From: Asticcacaulis currens
GTDB taxonomy: Bacteria > Pseudomonadota > Alphaproteobacteria > Caulobacterales > Caulobacteraceae
Length of the DNA stretch: 64,000 nucleotides
NCBI RefSeq assembly: GCF_028550395.1
Contig: NZ_JAQQKW010000007.1
Coordinates: 1 to 64,000 of the forward strand
Direction: 5' to 3'
Shown: piece by piece, positions 59,548 to 64,000 of the stretch
Layout of the letters: each line of letters starts with the position of its first letter
How positions within the stretch are numbered: position 1 is the stretch's first letter
Translations under genes and position numbers: made by a program
The notes under the pieces: generated by a model
What the model was told of the DNA's origin: nothing
The model's database searches: none
The model's input: the letters and a program-made list of their open reading frames with translations, nothing else

Positions 59548-61194
59548 TTAAAACAGAGAGCCCTGTTCCGGTTTCGGGGGCGCGGGGCGGGGCTTCGGGG
59601 TGGGTTTGGGGGCCGGGGGGGCTGAGGTGCCGTCGCTGGCCACGACGCCGAGCGTGCGGTCGCCCTTGAAGGTCAGGGTCAGGGCCTCGCCGGCGCTCAC
59701 GCCGTCGGGTGAGGTAACGAGGTGGCCGTCGGCGCGGCTGACGCGGGCGAAACCGAGGTTCAGCGGGCGGTCGGGGTCGAGGCTGAGGCGCAGTTGATCG
59801 AGCCGGTGCAGGCGCTCGGCTTTCTGGCTCAGCAGCCGGGCAAAGGACGCTCCAAGCCGCTGTTGCAAGTCCGGCAGTCGGGCGCGGCGTTCCGCGTCGT
59901 CGAGGCGGCGGCTGAGGGCTGCGTCGAAACGCTGGCTCAGGCGGCCGAGGGCCTCGCGCTTCAGGTCGAGCGGGCGCAGGGTCAGGGCCGGGGTCAGACG
60001 CGCCGACAGGCGGTTAAACTCCTGCCTTTGCCGTTCCACGCCGCGCGTCAGGGCCGCTGTGGCGCGCTCGGACAGTTGTGTCACGCGCTCGGCCTTGAGC
60101 TGGCGCGGGCGCTCCAGCAGGGCGGGCGAAAAGCGCGCCGCCGTGCGGGCAAAGGCCGTGTCGTGGGCATTGAGGTTGCGCAACAGCCCGCCGTCCAGCC
60201 GATGCGCCGCGTAGTCGAGCCTCTGTTGCGCCGCGTCGATCAGGTCCTGCGGTTTGGGCAGGGCGCGTCCCAGCAGCGCCACGCGTTCACGCCGGTTGCG
60301 CAAGGCCTGATCAAAACTGCCCAGACGGCGGCGTTCCAGATCGAGCACAAAGCCGCGCAGCTCGCTCAGGACGGGCGTCGCCATTTCCGCTGCCCCGGTG
60401 GGGGTAGGGGCGCGGCGATCCGACACAAAGTCGATCAGGGTGGTGTCGGTTTCGTGCCCGACGGCGGAAATCACGGGGATGGTGCAGGCGGCGACGGCGC
60501 GCGCCAGCCCTTCGTCGTTGAAGGCCCACAGGTCTTCGACCGAACCCCCGCCGCGCGCCACGATCAGCACGTCCGGGCGCGGCACAGCCTCCGATTGAAA
60601 GCCGTTCAGGGCCTGAATCACCTGCGGCGGGGCGGCGTCGCCCTGCACAATGACGGGCCAGACGATGACACGGCAGGGCCAGCGGTCGCGGATGCGGTGC
60701 AGGATGTCGCGGATGACCGCCCCGGTGGGCGAGGTGATGACGCCGATGGTTTTGGGCGCGAAAGGCAGGCGCTTTTTGCGTTCCGCTGCAAACAGCCCTT
60801 CGCCGTGCAGTTTCGCCTTGGTGCGCTCAAGCTGCGCCAACAGGGCACCGATCCCGGCGGCTTCGAGGCTCTCGATCACGATCTGGTACTTGGACGAGGC
60901 GGGGAAGGTGGTCAGCTTGCCCGTGACGATGACCTCAAGCCCGGCCTGTGGTTGCGCTTTCAGGCGGCTGACATTGCCCTTCCAGATAACGCCGTCGATG
61001 GCGGCGCGGTCGTCCTTCAGCGTCAGATAAACGTGACCCGACGTATGCCGCGTGACCTTGGAGATTTCGCCGCGCAGCCGCACATGGTCATAGGCGCTTT
61101 CAATCGTGCGTTTCAGCGCGCCGGCCAGTTCGGATACCGACCAGGGCGGGCTGTTGGATTGCGAATCGGCGGGGCTACGCAGGTCTTCGGACAT
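59548..61194 (-). CDS. xseA: Exodeoxyribonuclease VII large subunit
   Basis: Nuclease subunit of 548 residues. The OB-fold N domain has [17 protein letters not shown] and [25 protein letters not shown]. The catalytic domain has [20 protein letters not shown] and [27 protein letters not shown] long helical region and a Pro-rich tail (about 525-545) end in QGSLF. It degrades single-stranded DNA with XseB, which is not in the window. Confidence 0.95.
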   Translation of the reverse strand: MSEDLRSPADSQSNSPPWSVSELAGALKRTIESAYDHVRLRGEISKVTRHTSGHVYLTLKDDRAAIDGVIWKGNVSRLKAQPQAGLEVIVTGKLTTFPASSKYQIVIESLEAAGIGALLAQLERTKAKLHGEGLFAAERKKRLPFAPKTIGVITSPTGAVIRDILHRIRDRWPCRVIVWPVIVQGDAAPPQVIQALNGFQSEAVPRPDVLIVARGGGSVEDLWAFNDEGLARAVAACTIPVISAVGHETDTTLIDFVSDRRAPTPTGAAEMATPVLSELRGFVLDLERRRLGSFDQALRNRRERVALLGRALPKPQDLIDAAQQRLDYAAHRLDGGLLRNLNAHDTAFARTAARFSPALLERPRQLKAERVTQLSERATAALTRGVERQRQEFNRLSARLTPALTLRPLDLKREALGRLSQRFDAALSRRLDDAERRARLPDLQQRLGASFARLLSQKAERLHRLDQLRLSLDPDRPLNLGFARVSRADGHLVTSPDGVSAGEALTLTFKGDRTLGVVASDGTSAPPAPKPTPKPRPAPPKPEQGSLF

Positions 61195-61318
61195 GTCACC
61201 CGTTTACCTCTGACGGGAAAAACTGTCACGCGACGAAATGACCCGTTGCGCGCGAGGAAATAACGTTGTTTTCTTCATTTTGTGCTAAACTAAAGCGATA
61301 AAAAGAGGAAGGCACCTG

Positions 61319-62239
61319 ATGATCACCGAAACAGACGCACCGGTTTCCGAGGTCCAGCGGCGGGAGGCCCAGCGCCTGAATGCCTTGCGCACTCTGGAGA
61401 TTCTGGACAGCGAGGCGGAGCCCGAATTTGATCAGGTCACCCGACTGGCGGCGGATGTCTTTGACTGTCCGATCGCCGCCATCTCGCTGATCGACGCCAT
61501 TCGTCAGTGGTTTAAGGCCAGTGTGGGTTTGTCGGTTTGTGAAACGCCGCGCGAACAGGCCTTTTGCGACTATACGATCTGCCGCGATGAGGTGATGGTG
61601 GTGCTCGACGCCACAAAGGACCCGCGCTTTGCCAATAATCCGCTGGTTCTGGGCGATACCCATATCCGCTTCTATGCTGGGGCGCCGATCCGCTTCGGGG
61701 AGGTGCTGGTGGGCTCCCTGTGCGTCATCGACACGGAAGCGCGCACCGAATTTAACGCGCGCGACCGGGCGCGTCTGACCACGCTGGCGGCCACGGTGTC
61801 GTCGCTGATGACGCTGCGCAAGGACGCCCAGATGCAGAAGTCCATCGTGCGCCGCTGCAACGAAAATCAGAAGAAGCTGGAAATGATGGAGGCGGTGGCC
61901 GGGGTCGGCTACTGGCACGTCGATCTGGAAAACCAGACGGTGGAATGGTCGCAGGGCGTGTACCGCATCCACGGCCTGACGCCGCAAATCTTCCACCCCA
62001 ACCTGACCAATGCGCTGGAATGCTATCACCCCGATGACCGTCAGCGCGTGAGCGACTGCGTGAAGGCCGCCGCCTCTCGCGGTGAGGGGTACAGCTTCGA
62101 AGCGCGGCTGGTCCGCGCCGATGGCGACATCCGCACGGTTTTCAGTGAGGGCTCGGTCGAATGCGACGAGGCGGGGCAGCCCCTGTCGCTGTTCGGCGTG
62201 CTTCAGGACGTGACGGGACGCAAATCTATAGCGGCGTGA
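61319..62239 (+). CDS. GAF-PAS sensory protein without output domain
   Basis: Protein of 306 residues. The GAF domain (about 18-165) contains the family pattern QWFKASVGLSVCETPREQAFCDYTI and FYAGAPI, and the PAS domain (about 185-300) has GVGYWHVDLENQTVEWSQGVYRIHG and YHPDDRQRV. It lacks kinase, GGDEF, EAL or HTH parts. The end overlaps the 3' end of the alpha-galactosidase gene by 14 bases (convergent). It may feed a separate partner, or a C-terminal kinase may have been lost. The ligand is unknown. Confidence 0.82.
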   Translation: MITETDAPVSEVQRREAQRLNALRTLEILDSEAEPEFDQVTRLAADVFDCPIAAISLIDAIRQWFKASVGLSVCETPREQAFCDYTICRDEVMVVLDATKDPRFANNPLVLGDTHIRFYAGAPIRFGEVLVGSLCVIDTEARTEFNARDRARLTTLAATVSSLMTLRKDAQMQKSIVRRCNENQKKLEMMEAVAGVGYWHVDLENQTVEWSQGVYRIHGLTPQIFHPNLTNALECYHPDDRQRVSDCVKAAASRGEGYSFEARLVRADGDIRTVFSEGSVECDEAGQPLSLFGVLQDVTGRKSIAA

Positions 62240-63584
62240 GCTTGTACAGGACGCTGGCGTGGCCGCGCAGTTCCAGCGAAATCTCTTCGTCCGCCGTTGA
62301 AACGGCCCCGGTCCACAGATTGTGCACGCGCGCTTTTTCCGGCGCATTGATGGCCTTCAACGGCTGGGTCACCACCTGCGGGTGGTCGCTGATATTGAAG
62401 ATAGCCAGATAGCGCGCCCCGGAATCTTTCGCGCCGTCTGCGGTTTGCGCCGTCCACACCACCTGCGCGCCGTCGTTGGAGACGGGGACGTTGTTCACAC
62501 TGTCCTGATTGAGCGCGATAACCTCCTTATTGGTCAGGAGTTTCAGCGTCGCCTCATCGAGTGCGCGCAGGTCGCCGCCCATGATCAGTGGCGAGCGCGC
62601 GATCGACCACAGGGTCATCAGGGTTTGCTGCTCATCGGGTGTGAACTTGGTCTTGCGCTGCCCCAGCGCCAGGAGGCCCAGCGGCAGCATGTCGGCATCG
62701 GGCCACGCCCCCGGCCGGCGATAGGGGCTCCAGTCGGCCAGCCGCTTGAACTGCGCCTTCAGCATGTCCCAGCTATCCCAGAAGTCGTCGGAAATGCGCC
62801 ACATCTGGGCATTGTTCTGCGCATGGACGGCCCATTTGAGGTCGGTTTCACCCGGCGACAGGCTGAGCACGATCGGGCGGCCCGATGCGGCGATGGCGGC
62901 CTGTGCGCCTTCGATTTCCGGCCAGTTGATGTCATAGGGGCGGCTCATATCATCCATCTTGACGAAGTCGATGCCCCAGTCGGCAAACAGCTTAAACACT
63001 GAGTTATAATAGGCCTGCGCCCCCGGCTTCGACATATCGACGCCGTACATGTCGGTGTTCCAGGTACAGACCGAGTTGGGATTGGCCACGTCGCGCGCGG
63101 TGTATTTGGTGCCCAGAATCGGCAGGTTCTTCTCATAGGCCAGACGCGGAATGCCGCGCATCAGGTGCACGCCGAACTTCAGGCCCAAGGCGTGCACCTT
63201 GTCGGCCAGCGGCTTGAACCCCGCGCTGTTGGCCGCCGACGGGAAGCGGTTGGGCGCAGGCAGCAGGCGGCCATAGCTATCCATGGCCAGCTCTGCCCCG
63301 TGACGGTACTCATAGCCGGTGGCATTGGGCTCATACCATTGAATATCCACCGTAAACACGTCATAGCCTGCGGGTAAGAGCTTGTCGGCCATGATCTTCG
63401 CCGTCTCCAGCGCCTGCGCCTCGGTCAGGGTGGTGGCAAAGCTGTTCCAGCTGTTCCAGCCCATAGGCGGCTTGGGCGCGCGGAGGGTGGACGACCTGGG
63501 CTGTGTGGCCGCAACGGCGGGTAGGGTGGTGGCCCCGATCAGGGCCGGAGCGGCAAACAGGGCGCGACGATTCAGCGTGGACAT
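62226..63584 (-). CDS. GH27 alpha-galactosidase, exported
   Basis: Glycosidase of 452 residues. A twin-arginine-like signal (NRRALFAAPALIGATT, about 5-20) is followed by PPMGWNSWNSF at 40-50 and the nucleophile Asp211 in FVKMDDMS. RISDDFWDSW carries the acid/base residue of GH27. A beta-sandwich domain forms the C terminus. It removes alpha-galactose from plant oligosaccharides or polysaccharides in the periplasm. It starts about 70 bases after the DUF2200 gene and converges with the GAF-PAS gene. Confidence 0.9.
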   Translation of the reverse strand: MSTLNRRALFAAPALIGATTLPAVAATQPRSSTLRAPKPPMGWNSWNSFATTLTEAQALETAKIMADKLLPAGYDVFTVDIQWYEPNATGYEYRHGAELAMDSYGRLLPAPNRFPSAANSAGFKPLADKVHALGLKFGVHLMRGIPRLAYEKNLPILGTKYTARDVANPNSVCTWNTDMYGVDMSKPGAQAYYNSVFKLFADWGIDFVKMDDMSRPYDINWPEIEGAQAAIAASGRPIVLSLSPGETDLKWAVHAQNNAQMWRISDDFWDSWDMLKAQFKRLADWSPYRRPGAWPDADMLPLGLLALGQRKTKFTPDEQQTLMTLWSIARSPLIMGGDLRALDEATLKLLTNKEVIALNQDSVNNVPVSNDGAQVVWTAQTADGAKDSGARYLAIFNISDHPQVVTQPLKAINAPEKARVHNLWTGAVSTADEEISLELRGHASVLYKLTPL

Positions 63585-63656
63585 AGCGGGTTCCTCTTTA
63601 ATTTGTCTGACTATTAACGCGATGTTGTCAGAACACCAGAGGGAAAATACGAGGGC

Positions 63657-64000
63657 TCAGGCGCTGCGCAGGATTTTTTCCATGGGCCTGCCCCTGGCCA
63701 GTTCGTCGATCAGCTTGTCCAGATAGCGGATTTCGCGCATCAGCGGGTCTTCGATCTCTTCGATGCGCACGCCACAGATCACGCCCCTGATCAGGTGGCG
63801 TGACGGATGCAATTGCGGGGCCTGAGCGAAGAAATCCTCAAAATTCGTCTTGGCTTCCAGATGCGCCGCCAGTTGGGGCTGATCATATCCCGTCAGCCAG
63901 CCGATGATCGCATCGACCTCGGCCTGCGTGCGCGCCTTCTTCTTTGCCTTGGTCACGTAATGGACGTACACGCTCGCGACACTTATTTGATAAATACGAT
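63657..64000 (-). CDS. DUF2200 protein, N terminus cut by window edge
   Basis: The frame stays open to the right edge. Reading up from the GTG at 63971, the residues before it ([10 protein letters not shown]) fit the family start HRIYQMSFASVY, so the true start lies outside the window. It has [45 protein letters not shown] and [22 protein letters not shown] of DUF2200. The function is unknown. The GTG start at 63971 should not be used. Confidence 0.9.
   Translation of the reverse strand, partial: RIYQISVASVYVHYVTKAKKKARTQAEVDAIIGWLTGYDQPQLAAHLEAKTNFEDFFAQAPQLHPSRHLIRGVICGVRIEEIEDPLMREIRYLDKLIDELARGRPMEKILRSA

Noticed and set aside
1-64000. tRNA or rRNA genes
   Set aside because: No cloverleaf with a GGTTCGAATCC-type arm and no conserved rRNA segment was noticed on reading. 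This is not a computed search.

Overview
The window reads as chromosomal DNA of a GC-rich alphaproteobacterium of the Caulobacterales, most likely Asticcacaulis or a close relative. This is an inference from gene content: a TipF-like degenerate EAL protein, a DUF3035 (BamF-type) lipoprotein, a TonB-dependent receptor, a cbb3 oxidase locus, a MutL with an endonuclease motif, and RIME-like mosaic repeats. No rRNA, tRNA, CRISPR array or intact transposase gene was recognised.

Bases 1-8451 hold a probable catabolic regulon: a 3-oxoacid CoA-transferase subunit (cut by the left edge), a 3-hydroxybutyrate dehydrogenase-like enzyme, an MFS transporter, a TonB-dependent receptor, an alpha/beta hydrolase, a TetR regulator and an exported esterase. 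Palindromes of the form TTCAAC-N4-GTTGAA lie in the three control regions of this set, which suggests one regulon for taking up and opening a 3-hydroxybutyrate-yielding ester. A LuxR-type solo and a cytosolic PAS-PAS chemoreceptor follow (8578-10985). Bases 11041-20759 carry the microaerobic cbb3 oxidase (ccoNOQP), its assembly genes (fixG, fixH, fixS, fixI), a SafE-like membrane protein and a Crp/Fnr regulator. Next come a YpfJ-type metallopeptidase and a TetR-RND efflux system whose pump has about 130 extra membrane residues.

Bases 27510-42325 are mostly housekeeping: aroB-aroK, xerD, accA, an M1 peptidase pair, mscS, tadA, rluB with a long repetitive basic tail, rsmD, a 46-residue membrane peptide and mutL. 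Islands of palindromic repeats lie on both sides of mutL. Bases 42993-49695 hold ileS-lspA-bamF, behind a leader that can fold into a branched structure, then a GyrI-like protein, ribF and a MaoC hydratase.

Bases 50102-62239 are rich in signalling: CheY, a CheZ with three C-terminal FliM-like peptides, a stand-alone receiver, TipF, a receiver with an arginine-rich tail (Cle-like) and a GAF-PAS protein. Between them lie a HAD hydrolase, a DUF5694 protein, an alpha/beta hydrolase, an M23 peptidase, DUF2093 and xseA. A GH27 alpha-galactosidase and a DUF2200 gene cut by the right edge close the window.

The two most unusual observations are (i) a GxxExxY (PD-(D/E)XK-like) gene sitting between inverted palindromic ends whose gene-less, joined form occurs three times near mutL, and (ii) the CheZ tail carrying repeated copies of the peptide by which FliM binds CheY.
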